From NCBI RefSeq assembly GCF_007858535.1, contig NZ_CP040174.1:930001-994000 (forward strand): a stretch of DNA of 64,000 nucleotides, written 5' to 3'. Numbering within the stretch: the first letter of the stretch is position 1; every line of letters begins with the position of its first letter. The notes beneath the pieces are model-generated. The model worked only from the letters and a program-made list of their open reading frames with translations. It was not told where the DNA came from and did not search any database. Shown piece by piece: positions 44,046-52,954 of the stretch. Position numbers and translations under genes: made by a program. Origin of the DNA: Arthrobacter sp. UKPF54-2 (GTDB lineage: Bacteria > Actinomycetota > Actinomycetes > Actinomycetales > Micrococcaceae).

Positions 44046-46604
44046 TTGGCTGAGGGCAAGGAACGCGTCCGGGTCGACGGCCGGGAGCTGGTGCTGACCA
44101 ACCTGGACAAGGTCATGTATCCGGAGACCGGAACCACCAAAGCAGACGTCCTGGCCTACTACGCCGCGGTGGCGCCGGTACTGATCCCGGCGGCCGCGAA
44201 CCGGCCGGCCACCCGGAAACGCTGGGTCCACGGCGTGGGCACCGCGGACGCACCCGGCGAGATGTTCTTCCAGAAGAACCTGGACCACTCCACGCCGGGC
44301 TGGGTGCCGCGCGCCGCCATCACCCACAAGGAACGCACCATCCAGTACCCGCTGGTCAACGATCCGGCCACGCTCACCTGGCTGGCCCAGATCGCGGCCT
44401 TGGAGATCCACGTGCCGCAGTGGCGGGTGGACCCGCACGGCAACGCCCTGCCGCCGGACCGGCTGGTGCTGGACCTTGACCCCGGCGACGGCGCCGGCCT
44501 GGCCGAATGTGTGGAGGTCGCTAAACTCGCCCGCAGCATCCTGGTGGACGTGGGCCTGGAGCCGGTCCCGGTGACCAGCGGCAGCAAGGGCATCCATCTC
44601 TACGCCGCGCTGGACGGCACCCAAAGCTCGGACCAGGTCTCGGACTTCGCGCACGAACTCGCCCGCGCCCTCGAGGCGGACCACCCGGAGCTCGCCGTGA
44701 GCGACATGAAAAAGACCCTGCGCACCGGCAAGGTGCTGGTGGACTGGAGCCAGAACAGCGCCGCGAAGACCACGATCGTGCCCTATTCGCTGCGCGGCAG
44801 GCTGCGGCCCACGGTGGCGGCTCCGCGGACCTGGCGCGAACTCGCTTCGGCCTCGCTGCGCCAGCTGGACTACCGGGAGGTGATGCAGCGGGTGAAGGCC
44901 GGCAAGGACCCGTTCGCGGTCATCTCCGGCGGCGCGCACGGCGGCACCTCCAGCGGCGCCTCCAACGGCGCCGGGGCTGACGCCCCCGCGGAGCTCGACG
45001 GCGGCGGCACCGACCCCCGGCTGGAGGAATACCGCGCCAAACGGGACGCGGCGGCCACCCCTGAACCGTTCACGGCGGACCGGCACCGGAGCCGGAACGA
45101 CGGCGGCACCCTCCGGGAAAGCTTCGTCATCCAAGAGCACCACGCCAGCCGGCTGCACTACGACTTCCGCCTCGAGCGCGACGGCGTGCTGGTGTCCTGG
45201 GCGCTGCCCAAAGGGGTCCCCACCACCAAAACCAAAAACCACCTCGCGGTCCAGACCGAGGACCACCCGCTGGACTACGCGGACTTTGAGGGCACCATCC
45301 CCAAGGGCCAGTACGGCGCCGGCGCCGTCAGCATCTGGGACCGCGGCTCCTACGAATGCGAGAAATGGATCGCCGGCAAGGAAGTCATCGCCACCCTCAC
45401 CGGGGACCCGGACGGCGGGCTGGGCGGGACCCGGCGGTTCGCGCTGATCCACACCGGCCAGGCCACCGACCAGTGGCTCATCCACCTCATGGACACGCCG
45501 GGGCAGGGCCACACACCCACCCCCGGGGACGCTCCGGCGGACGGGACGGCCACCCGGGCCGACGGCACCCCCGCCGCAAGCACCGCCTCTGCCCCGGATC
45601 GAGCGCAGGATCCCGCCCCGGATCCGGCGGAGCTCGCACCGATGCTGGCCAGCGCCGGAACCCCCGCGGACCTGGCGGACAAGAACTGGCAGTTCGAGCT
45701 CAAATGGGACGGCGTCCGCGCCCTGGTCCTGGGCGACTCGCAACGGATCCGGCTGATCAGCCGCAACGGCAACGACATGTCCGCCAGCTACCCGGAGCTC
45801 ACCGACCGCGGCTGCTGGCCCCCGCAGGACTTCGCCGCCGACGGCGAGATCATCGCCGTCGGCCGGTCGGGAAGGCCCGACTTCGGGCTGCTGCAGGGGC
45901 GGATGAAACTCAGCAAGGCCGCCGACGTCGCGAAGGCGCGGGCCGCCACCCCGGTGCGCCTGATGCTTTTCGACCTGCTCACCGAGGGCGGCGAGGACCT
46001 CCGGCGCCGCCCGCTGCGGGAGCGGCGGAAACGCCTCGAAGCGTTCGCCGCGGCAGGCTTCCGGGCCGGCAACCAGGAAGATTCCTGCCCGGTGGAACTC
46101 TCCGAGGTGATCGACGCCGACGTCGGGCACCTCCTGGAGAGCGCGCAGGAGCTCGGGCTCGAGGGGGTGATGGCCAAGCGCACCGGCGGACGCTACGTGG
46201 GGCGGCGGAGCCGGTCCTGGCTCAAGCTGAAGTTCGAGAAGACCCAGGAGGTGGTGGTCGGCGGCTGGCGGCCCGGCAACGGCGGCCGCCGCGACTCGGT
46301 CGGCTCGCTACTGCTGGGCATCCCGGACGGGAAGACACTGCGCTACGTGGGCCGGGTGGGCAGCGGATTTTCCACCCGTGAACTCCAAGAGCTGCGCCGG
46401 CAGCTGGACGCCATCCCCCGCAAGACCTCCCCCTTCAGCGAGGTCCCCGCGGAGGACGCCGCCGACGCCCGGTGGGTCTCCGCCAGGCTGGTGGGTGAGG
46501 TCACCTTCGGCGACTGGACCTCCAGCGGGAAGCTCCGCCACCCGGTCTGGCGGGGCTGGCGCCTGGACAAGGCGCCGGCCGACGTCGTCGCCGAACATGG
46601 CTGA
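44046..46604 (+). CDS. ligD: ATP-dependent DNA ligase LigD (polymerase-phosphoesterase-ligase)
   Basis: An 852-residue NHEJ enzyme in the order Pol, PE, LIG. The primase-like polymerase domain starts VRVDGRELVLTNLDKVMYPE (residues 8-27); the phosphoesterase domain is near residue 360 (HHASRLHYDFRLERDG); the ligase nucleotidyl Lys553 is in ELKWDGVRALV. Together with Ku it processes and seals double-strand breaks. The start is a TTG at 44046 set by a perfect ribosome site six bases before it. It ends in a hairpin at 46602-46627. Confidence 0.94.
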   Translation: MAEGKERVRVDGRELVLTNLDKVMYPETGTTKADVLAYYAAVAPVLIPAAANRPATRKRWVHGVGTADAPGEMFFQKNLDHSTPGWVPRAAITHKERTIQYPLVNDPATLTWLAQIAALEIHVPQWRVDPHGNALPPDRLVLDLDPGDGAGLAECVEVAKLARSILVDVGLEPVPVTSGSKGIHLYAALDGTQSSDQVSDFAHELARALEADHPELAVSDMKKTLRTGKVLVDWSQNSAAKTTIVPYSLRGRLRPTVAAPRTWRELASASLRQLDYREVMQRVKAGKDPFAVISGGAHGGTSSGASNGAGADAPAELDGGGTDPRLEEYRAKRDAAATPEPFTADRHRSRNDGGTLRESFVIQEHHASRLHYDFRLERDGVLVSWALPKGVPTTKTKNHLAVQTEDHPLDYADFEGTIPKGQYGAGAVSIWDRGSYECEKWIAGKEVIATLTGDPDGGLGGTRRFALIHTGQATDQWLIHLMDTPGQGHTPTPGDAPADGTATRADGTPAASTASAPDRAQDPAPDPAELAPMLASAGTPADLADKNWQFELKWDGVRALVLGDSQRIRLISRNGNDMSASYPELTDRGCWPPQDFAADGEIIAVGRSGRPDFGLLQGRMKLSKAADVAKARAATPVRLMLFDLLTEGGEDLRRRPLRERRKRLEAFAAAGFRAGNQEDSCPVELSEVIDADVGHLLESAQELGLEGVMAKRTGGRYVGRRSRSWLKLKFEKTQEVVVGGWRPGNGGRRDSVGSLLLGIPDGKTLRYVGRVGSGFSTRELQELRRQLDAIPRKTSPFSEVPAEDAADARWVSARLVGEVTFGDWTSSGKLRHPVWRGWRLDKAPADVVAEHG

Positions 46605-46627
46605 GGGCCCGCCGCAGCGGACCCTCA
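46602..46627. terminator. hairpin at the end of ligD
   Basis: TGAGGGCCCGC at 46602-46612 pairs with GCGGACCCTCA at 46617-46627 with one mismatch, and the ligD stop is inside the stem. It lies between ligD and a convergent small gene, so it may serve both. Confidence 0.55.
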
Positions 46628-46633
46628 TGATTC

Positions 46634-46891
46634 TTAGTCGTGGTGCGGGATCTGTGGGCGGCTTTGGCGGTGGATGGCGGCGTCGGCCACCTGCTGCGCC
46701 TGTTGCCCGCGGACCACGTCACGGTCCTTGGGATGACGGTGCTTTCCGCTGCCGTCCGGCCACTCATGGCCGTCGGCCGGCGACGGCGGCTGCGGACGTT
46801 TGCCCTCCGGGCCCGGAACCTCGTCCATGGACGCTGCGAGGTGGCTGGCCACCTCAGGCTTGATCTCTTCTCTCGAGTGATGATCCGCCAT
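46634..46891 (-). CDS. small charged hypothetical protein, 85 residues
   Basis: A hydrophilic 85-residue protein rich in His, Pro, Asp and Gln, with no membrane segment (ADHHSREEIKPEVASHLAAS at 2-21). The start at 46891 is well supported by GGAGAAAGGAAGAG upstream. No family is recognised. It is convergent to ligD and upstream of a second small charged gene on the same strand. Confidence 0.55.
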   Translation of the reverse strand: MADHHSREEIKPEVASHLAASMDEVPGPEGKRPQPPSPADGHEWPDGSGKHRHPKDRDVVRGQQAQQVADAAIHRQSRPQIPHHD

Positions 46892-46963
46892 GGCTCTTCC
46901 TTTCTCCGATGAAATGAAGCGTCCCACAATCGTAGGTCGGCGCCGGTGAGATGTCTCTAGGTG

Positions 46964-47191
46964 CTACCAGCGGACCTTCTTCTGCGCGGGGCCCTGCTTG
47001 CCGCTGGCGTGGGTGGGCTTATGGCTGCGCCCAACGCTGGGCAGTCCGGTGCCGCCGCGGGATTTGCTGGCAAGCATTTCCTTCTGGGCGTCGGTCAGCC
47101 GGGACTTCATGCCCCGCTCCGGTTTCGGCGCGGCGCCGGGTTCCTCCGCGCCAGGGGTCCCGGGCTGCTCCTGCTTGCCGGTGTTCGTCAT
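46964..47191 (-). CDS. small basic hypothetical protein, 75 residues
   Basis: A 75-residue protein, rich in Gly, Pro and Lys, with the part KSRLTDAQKEMLASKSRGGT and a basic C-terminus (SGKQGPAQKKVRW). A GGAGAGCC site lies upstream of the start. No family is recognised, and it could be a nucleic-acid-linked small protein, but this is unsupported. It is upstream of the 85-residue gene on the same strand. Confidence 0.5.
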   Translation of the reverse strand: MTNTGKQEQPGTPGAEEPGAAPKPERGMKSRLTDAQKEMLASKSRGGTGLPSVGRSHKPTHASGKQGPAQKKVRW

Positions 47192-47327
47192 GGAGGCTCT
47201 CCTCGGCTCGGCTCGGCATGGATCGACGCCGGCAACGGAACCGGCGACGGGTCCACTTTAGGCAGTTGCCACGCCGCTTGAACAGGGGTTCGGCAGCGGC
47301 TCGGGCACCGAAGTTAAGCTGTGGCAC

Positions 47328-47831
47328 ATGGATTACACGCTTCGCCACGCCACCGCCGACGATGCGGATGCGCTGGTTCGGATGCACACCCTGGCGCACG
47401 AGCAGTGCTACGCCACCCAGCTGCCCTCGGCGTTCTTTGCGGCCCGGCGCGCCAACATCCTCGACCGGATCGAACGGCGCCGCCCGCACCTGGACAGCGC
47501 CGAACCCCGGATCATCGCCGTGGACGCCAGCGGCGCCATCATTGGGTTCGCCGACGCCGGACCGGGCCGGGACGCGGACAGGCCCTGCGATCTGGAGCTG
47601 TACTCCCTCTACACACTGGCCCCGGCCTACGGCACCGGACTGGGCGCCGCGCTGCTGACGGCCGCCCTCGGCGACTCCCCCGCGTACCTGTGGGTGCTGG
47701 AAGAGAACCCCCGCGCCCGGGCCTTCTACGCCAAGCACGGGTTCGTGCCCGACGGGGAGCGGAAACTGCTGCCGCCCGAGTGGTCCGAGCTGCCCGAAAT
47801 ACGCCTGACCCGGCCGGCGACGCCCCGGTAG
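47328..47831 (+). CDS. GNAT family N-acetyltransferase
   Basis: A 167-residue GNAT. Motif A is at about residues 95-110 (LAPAYGTGLGAALLTAALGD), binding acetyl-CoA, followed by the strand VLEENPRARAFYAKHGFVPD that closes the site. The acceptor substrate is unknown. It stands alone. Confidence 0.88.
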   Translation: MDYTLRHATADDADALVRMHTLAHEQCYATQLPSAFFAARRANILDRIERRRPHLDSAEPRIIAVDASGAIIGFADAGPGRDADRPCDLELYSLYTLAPAYGTGLGAALLTAALGDSPAYLWVLEENPRARAFYAKHGFVPDGERKLLPPEWSELPEIRLTRPATPR

Positions 47832-48098
47832 GAAGGGGCCCGCACTGCCCCGAAAAGCCCCGTGGACGGGCTCAACAGCAAAACGTTGCAAAAAAGATAA
47901 GCGAACTGTCCACTTCCCAAGAACGGCGCGGTGAAATCGCCCGCGCGGCGGCCGCTGACGTGGGGCCCAAGCGCCGGAATCGGCCGATCATACGCCACCG
48001 AAATCGGAAACGCCATGGAAATCGCGTAAAATTGAAGGCCTGCCCGGAGCGGGGCAGCTATAAGTCGCAAGCAAATGACCTCCACAGGAGTTGCCCAA

Positions 48099-49688
48099 AT
48101 GCCCAAAGACCGAAGCACCACCGACTCTTCAGCCGGCGTTTTGAACGCTGGCGGAACTAACCAAGGCGCACCCAGGGGCGCTAAGAAACCACGGCTGCGC
48201 CGTCGTCGGCTCCGTGAGTCCGACGTCAACGTTGTCGACCAGCCCATGCTGAAGAAAGCGCTCGGCGGCACCATCGTGGGTAACACCATGGAGTGGTACG
48301 ACGTCGGTGTATTCGGCTACCTGATCACCACCATGGGTCCGGTCTTCCTGCCGGAAGCGGACAAGTCCGTCCAGACCCTGTTCCTGCTCGGCACCTTCGC
48401 CGCCACTTTCATCGCCCGCCCGCTCGGCGGCGTCGTGTTCGGCTGGCTTGGCGACAAGATCGGCCGGCAGAAGGTTCTCGCCGCCACCCTGATGATCATG
48501 GCAGCCAGCACGTTCGCCGTCGGCCTCCTGCCCGGCTACGCGCAGATCGGCATCTGGGCCGCGGTCCTGCTGGTCCTGTTCAAGGTGATCCAGGGCTTCT
48601 CCACTGGCGGCGAGTACGCCGGTGCCACCACCTTCGTGAGCGAGTACGCCCCGGACAAACGGCGCGGATTCTTTGCCAGCTTCCTGGACATGGGCAGCTA
48701 CCTCGGCTTCGCCGCCGGTGCCGCCCTGGTGTCCGTGCTGCAGCTCACCCTCGGCCAGGACACGATGGAGCAGTGGGGCTGGCGCATTCCGTTCCTGCTG
48801 GCCGGTCCGCTTGGCCTGATCGCCGTGTACTTCCGGAGCAAGATCGAGGAATCCCCCCAGTTCCAGGCCACCCTGGACGCGCAGGAGAACCTCGCCAAGG
48901 ACGCTACCGCCGCTGACGCGGCCGCGTCCAAGGGCCCGGTCGGCATCGTGAAGGCCTACTGGCGCTCCATCATCGTCGCCATGATCCTGGTCGCCGCGGC
49001 CAACACCGCCGGCTACGCCCTGACGTCGTACATGCCGACCTACCTGACCGAGTCCAAGGGCTACGACGAGGTGCACGGCACGCTGCTGACCATCCCCGTG
49101 CTGGTGATTATGAGCCTCTGCATCCCGCTGACCGGCAAGCTCTCCGACCGGATCGGACGCCGCCCCGTGCTGTGGATCGGCGCCCTGAGCACCGTCGTCC
49201 TGGCCGCCCCGGCGTTCCTGCTGATCGGCGTCGGCGAGATCTGGTCCACCCTGGCCGGCCTTGCCCTGATCGCCTTCCCGGTGACGTTCTACGTGGCCAA
49301 CCTGGCCTCGGCCCTGCCGGCCCAGTTCCCGACGGCCAGCCGCTACGGCGCCATGGGCATCGCGTACAACTTCTCGGTGGCCATCTTCGGCGGCACCACA
49401 CCGTTCATCGTGGCCGCCCTGATCAACGCCACCGGCAACGACATGATGCCGGCCTACTACCTGATGGCCACCTCGGCGATCGGCGCAGTGGCGATTTACT
49501 TCCTCAAGGAGTCCGCCCAGATGCCGCTGCCGGGCTCCATGCCCAGCGTGGACACCCAGGCCGAGGCCCGCGAACTGGTCGAGACGCAGGACGAGAACCC
49601 GCTGATCGACCTCGAGCACATGGACATGCCGCTCACCCCGGCAGAGGCCACCGACGGCGACGCCGGCAAGGTTCCGGCCCCGGCCTAG
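48099..49688 (+). CDS. MFS transporter, metabolite:H+ symporter family (proline/betaine-like)
   Basis: A 529-residue MHS-family transporter of 12 helices. The block GGTIVGNTMEWYDVGVFGYL (about residues 56-75) and the loop RPLGGVVFGWLGDKIGRQKV are diagnostic; ProP- and KgtP-type proteins look like this. It imports a small solute such as a betaine, proline or dicarboxylate with protons; the substrate is not determined. The start at 48099 is chosen because AGGAG (48086-48090) is at the right distance, not the Met eight codons earlier. A strong terminator follows at 49741-49792. Confidence 0.87.
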   Translation: MPKDRSTTDSSAGVLNAGGTNQGAPRGAKKPRLRRRRLRESDVNVVDQPMLKKALGGTIVGNTMEWYDVGVFGYLITTMGPVFLPEADKSVQTLFLLGTFAATFIARPLGGVVFGWLGDKIGRQKVLAATLMIMAASTFAVGLLPGYAQIGIWAAVLLVLFKVIQGFSTGGEYAGATTFVSEYAPDKRRGFFASFLDMGSYLGFAAGAALVSVLQLTLGQDTMEQWGWRIPFLLAGPLGLIAVYFRSKIEESPQFQATLDAQENLAKDATAADAAASKGPVGIVKAYWRSIIVAMILVAAANTAGYALTSYMPTYLTESKGYDEVHGTLLTIPVLVIMSLCIPLTGKLSDRIGRRPVLWIGALSTVVLAAPAFLLIGVGEIWSTLAGLALIAFPVTFYVANLASALPAQFPTASRYGAMGIAYNFSVAIFGGTTPFIVAALINATGNDMMPAYYLMATSAIGAVAIYFLKESAQMPLPGSMPSVDTQAEARELVETQDENPLIDLEHMDMPLTPAEATDGDAGKVPAPA

Positions 49689-49740
49689 CTAGCCCGGCCC
49701 GTCCCTGCGGACGGACCCCGTAGCCAAGCGCCCCGCCCGT

Positions 49741-49792
49741 AAAGGCCCGTCGCGCGCGCTTCCCGTTCCGGAAGCGTGCGGGGCGGGCCTTT
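49741..49792 (+). terminator. terminator of the MHS transporter gene
   Basis: AAAGGCCCG at 49741-49749 and CGGGCCTTT at 49784-49792 are exact complements, and the inner part (CGCGCGCTTCC / GGAAGCGTGCG) extends the stem. It lies 52 bases after the stop and ends in TTT. Confidence 0.72.
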
Positions 49793-49842
49793 GGCGGGTC
49801 CGCATCCCTTCCGTATCCGCACCGCACCCTCTGGAGGCCCGA

Positions 49843-50907
49843 ATGCAGTCCCTGCTGGGACACGTCCGCGTGCTGCAGCGCCTTGGACCGGCAAACCGGG
49901 ACCGAGCCTCGGCGCTGCGTGTTGCCGTCAGCGTGGCCGGGCCCTCATTGGCGCTGCTCGCGGCCGGGCGGCCCGACCTGATCGTCTATGCCGTGTTCGG
50001 CGCCCTCACCGGAATGTACGGCCGGTCCGAACCCCACCAGCTCCGGCTCAGGCACCAGCTCCAGGCGGCCCTGGTCCTGCTCGGCGGGCTGGGCGTGGGC
50101 GTCCTGCTCTCGGTCCATCAGCTCCACTCCTGGACGCTCGTGGCCGTGGAGTCGGTCCTGGCGGCCGCGGGATCCTTGTTCGCGGACAAAGTCGGCTTGA
50201 AACCCAACGGGCCGTTCTTCGGGATCCTCGCCCTCGGCGCATGCGCCTCCATCCCCACCCCGGGCCCGTGGCCGCTGGCGGTGCTGGTCGGTGCCGGGTC
50301 GGCTGCGTTCTCCATCGCGGTCGGTTTCGGCGGCTGGGTCCGCGGCCGGGTGTGGGAGCGCGGCGCGGACCGTGAGGTGCCGCCGTTGCGCGGCATGCGC
50401 CGTCGTGCCGCCTGGATCCACGCGGCACGGTATTTCGCCGCGGTCGCCGCGGCGGGCAGCATCGGGGTGGGGAGCGGCAGCGGCCACCCGCACTGGGCGA
50501 TGGCCGCGGCGGCCGTTCCGCTGGCGGGGGCTGACCTGCCCAGCAGCGTCTACCGCGGGGTGCACCGGATTGTCGGCACCCTGCTGGGCCTGGTGGTGGT
50601 GGCCGCGGTGCTGTTCCCCTGGGCAGGGTCGCCGTTGCGGCTTTTGCCTGGCCACGAAACGGCCGTCCTGGCCGTCCTGGTGATCGTCCTGCAGTTCACC
50701 ACCGAGCTGTTTATGGCCCGGCACTACGGTCTCGCGATGGTGTCCTTCACGCCCGTCATCCTGCTGGTGACGCAACTGGCCTTCCCCGCCGATCCGCACC
50801 TCCTGGTGGCGGAGCGGGCGGTCGAGACCCTGGTTGGCGCCTGCACCGGGATCGCCGTGGTGGTCCTTATCCGCCGCCGTCCGTCCGCGGCGGCTCCGGG
50901 CGGGTAG
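49843..50907 (+). CDS. FUSC family membrane protein
   Basis: A 354-residue membrane protein of the FUSC/aromatic-acid-exporter type. It has about ten hydrophobic segments in two halves, with the N-terminal half ending near residue 165 and the second beginning near RAAWIHAARYFAAVAAAGSI. The family covers fusaric-acid and aromatic-acid efflux proteins. No periplasmic adaptor gene is nearby; the substrate is unknown. GGAGG upstream supports the start. Confidence 0.82.
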   Translation: MQSLLGHVRVLQRLGPANRDRASALRVAVSVAGPSLALLAAGRPDLIVYAVFGALTGMYGRSEPHQLRLRHQLQAALVLLGGLGVGVLLSVHQLHSWTLVAVESVLAAAGSLFADKVGLKPNGPFFGILALGACASIPTPGPWPLAVLVGAGSAAFSIAVGFGGWVRGRVWERGADREVPPLRGMRRRAAWIHAARYFAAVAAAGSIGVGSGSGHPHWAMAAAAVPLAGADLPSSVYRGVHRIVGTLLGLVVVAAVLFPWAGSPLRLLPGHETAVLAVLVIVLQFTTELFMARHYGLAMVSFTPVILLVTQLAFPADPHLLVAERAVETLVGACTGIAVVVLIRRRPSAAAPGG

Positions 50908-50919
50908 CCGGGCGCGCCC

Positions 50920-51708
50920 CTACTTCGCCCGCCGCGGCGGACCGGCCACAAGCCGGGCCGGCAGCACCCGCGTCGCCGCGGTGAGAATCTTGTAGCGCTT
51001 GCTGGGGATCGAGACGGCCTTGCCCTTTTCGTTGTCCGCCAGGCCCTCACGGACCACCTGGTCGGCCTGCAGCCACATCCAGCGCGGCGCCACCGTTTTG
51101 TCCATGCCCATCCGGTCGTGGAATTCGGTGTGGGTGAAGCCAGGGCAGACGGCGGTCACCTTCACCCCGCGCCCGGCGTAGGCGAGGTTGGCCCAGCGGC
51201 TGAAGCTCAGCAGCCAGGCCTTAGCGGCGGAGTACGTTTCCCGCGGCAGGAAAGCCGCCACGGACGCCACGTTGATGACCCGGCCGGACCGCCGCTGCAA
51301 CATTCCCTGCAGTGCGGCGTGGGTCAGTTCCATGGCCGTCTGGACGTGCAGCCGGAGGTGCCGCTTTTCCTCGGCGATGTCATTGTCCGCGAAGGAACGC
51401 AGCAGTCCCATGCCCGCGTTGTTGACCAGGATCTCCACCGGCCGCGCCGGGTCGCTGAGGCGTTCGACGACGGCGGCCACGCCGCCGTCGTCCGCCAGGT
51501 CGGCGCGCAGCACCTCAGCACGGACGCCATAGCGGTTCTCCAGGTCGGCTGCGCTGGCGCGGAGCCGGGCCTCGTCGCGCGCCACCAGGACCACGTTGTG
51601 CCCCTGCTCCGCGAGCTGGCGGGCGAACTCGGCCCCAAGTCCTGCGGTGGCGCCGGTGATCAGGGCGGTGGAGGCCGTCGCGGACGGTCCTTGAGCGGGT
51701 GTGTTCAT
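50920..51708 (-). CDS. SDR family NAD(P)-dependent oxidoreductase
   Basis: A 262-residue short-chain dehydrogenase. The cofactor turn TGATAGLG is near residue 18, NNAG at about 94-97, and the catalytic Ser and YSAAK (Tyr-x-x-x-Lys) in the middle. The start may be the GTG at 51714 or the ATG at 51708; the second is taken. Substrate is unknown. It is downstream of the STAS-like gene on the same strand with a 26-32 base gap, so the two may share a transcript. Confidence 0.88.
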   Translation of the reverse strand: MNTPAQGPSATASTALITGATAGLGAEFARQLAEQGHNVVLVARDEARLRASAADLENRYGVRAEVLRADLADDGGVAAVVERLSDPARPVEILVNNAGMGLLRSFADNDIAEEKRHLRLHVQTAMELTHAALQGMLQRRSGRVINVASVAAFLPRETYSAAKAWLLSFSRWANLAYAGRGVKVTAVCPGFTHTEFHDRMGMDKTVAPRWMWLQADQVVREGLADNEKGKAVSIPSKRYKILTAATRVLPARLVAGPPRRAK

Positions 51709-51740
51709 AGCCACAGCCTAGCGGCGCCGGATGCGTTGGT

Positions 51741-52526
51741 TTAGGCCAGGGCCGGTCCTGCGGCCAGTTCCCCTTCGGACGGTCCGTCAGATGCACTGTC
51801 CGTGGCACCGGCAGGTCCGGCGCCCGTCAGCTCCGCGGTGTCCGGCGCGGCGCCGTCGTCCGCCGTCTGGTAGCGCTGCTGCAGCTCGTCGGCGGCGAGC
51901 TCGTACCAGGTGTGCGCCCCGAAGGACGGGTGGGGGGTGTCCAGGTGGCGGTACAGGGCGTCGGCCAGCTGTCCCAGCGCGGCGTCGGAGAGTGCCTGCA
52001 CGGTGGCGGCCGGATCCAGGGTGCCCTCGAAATAGTCGGAGAGTTCGAGCCCGTCGATCAGGTCCGGTCCATCCGGTGCAGGGGCCGGCGCCGCGTCCCC
52101 GGGAGCCTCGACGCCGGCGTTGACCCGGCCGTGGACGCTGCCGGTGATCTCGCCGTCCAGATCGGCGAGGACTTCGCCGTCAGTGCCGACGTGCAGCAGG
52201 CAGATCGGCAGTTCTGCCGGTTCCTGGAGCATAAGGCGGAAGCCTTCGGTCGCGGCGGCGGCGACGGCGGCGCCGGGTGCAGCCGGGCCGGAGGCAGGGT
52301 CTCCGGTCGCCGCGAGCTGCCGGAGGTAGAGCAGGATCTCAGGATCGAGGTGGGAGGCGCCGTGCAGGTCGATGCTGACGTCCGCGCCGGCGGCTAGACG
52401 GCTGGCGCGCCGCATCATGTGCAGCAGGTCGGGGTAGTTTGCCTGGGTCAGGCAGCCGGTGACTTCGAGGGTCACCTGTCCGGGATCGACATCAACACGG
52501 ACAAGCACACGCAGTTTGTGGTTCAC
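51741..52526 (-). CDS. STAS-like domain protein
   Basis: A 261-residue protein. The N-terminal 90 residues (VTLEVTGCLTQANYPDLLHM and then DVSIDLHGASHLDPEILLYL) have the STAS/anti-sigma-factor-antagonist fold pattern of strand, helix, DLS-type turn. The rest is a less ordered acidic region with an Ala/Pro-rich linker. The phospho-acceptor Ser of SpoIIAA is not clear here. The GTG start at 52526 has GGAGAA upstream. A role in signalling is only inferred. Confidence 0.62.
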   Translation of the reverse strand: MNHKLRVLVRVDVDPGQVTLEVTGCLTQANYPDLLHMMRRASRLAAGADVSIDLHGASHLDPEILLYLRQLAATGDPASGPAAPGAAVAAAATEGFRLMLQEPAELPICLLHVGTDGEVLADLDGEITGSVHGRVNAGVEAPGDAAPAPAPDGPDLIDGLELSDYFEGTLDPAATVQALSDAALGQLADALYRHLDTPHPSFGAHTWYELAADELQQRYQTADDGAAPDTAELTGAGPAGATDSASDGPSEGELAAGPALA

Positions 52527-52609
52527 GGGGTTCTCCAAATGAAGCGTCCTTGAGCCAACTGCATAACTCAAGCTAAACCATACGAGGTTGTTGCGCGGGC
52601 CACAAGCGG

Positions 52610-52954
52610 TCAGGCCCCGGCGGGTTCCTGTTCCGGCCAGTCGATGCACTGATTGTAGGCATCGTGTTTGCGCAGATAGCGGTAGATGTAGGGGCAGTGC
52701 GGAATGATCCGTTTCCCCGACGCCACGACGTCGTCGAGGGCGAAGTGTGCGAGCACCCCGGCGAGCCCCTGGCCCGCGAATTCCTCGGCGGTTTCGGTGT
52801 GGATGAAGTCCACATGCCCGGGCCGGTCGATGTAGCGCACCTGGACCGCAAGCTTGCCGCCCACGTGAAGTTCATAGCGGTGCAGGGCATCATTACGGGT
52901 GGTGGAGACGTCCGGGGCGAACGTGTCTTCAGTGTCTACCGAGTTCTCCGTCAT
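52610..52954 (-). CDS. small GNAT-like N-acetyltransferase (YjdJ/GNAT2 type)
   Basis: A 114-residue protein of the small Gcn5-related group that has only the C-terminal acetyltransferase core: VRYIDRPGHVDFIHTETAEE, then FAGQGLAGVLAHFALDDV (acetyl-CoA loop) and the C-terminal IPHCPYIYRYLRKH. Members are often of unknown substrate. The start overlaps the stop of the acyltransferase gene by 4 bases (ATGA at 52951-52954), so the two are coupled. Confidence 0.82.
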   Translation of the reverse strand: MTENSVDTEDTFAPDVSTTRNDALHRYELHVGGKLAVQVRYIDRPGHVDFIHTETAEEFAGQGLAGVLAHFALDDVVASGKRIIPHCPYIYRYLRKHDAYNQCIDWPEQEPAGA

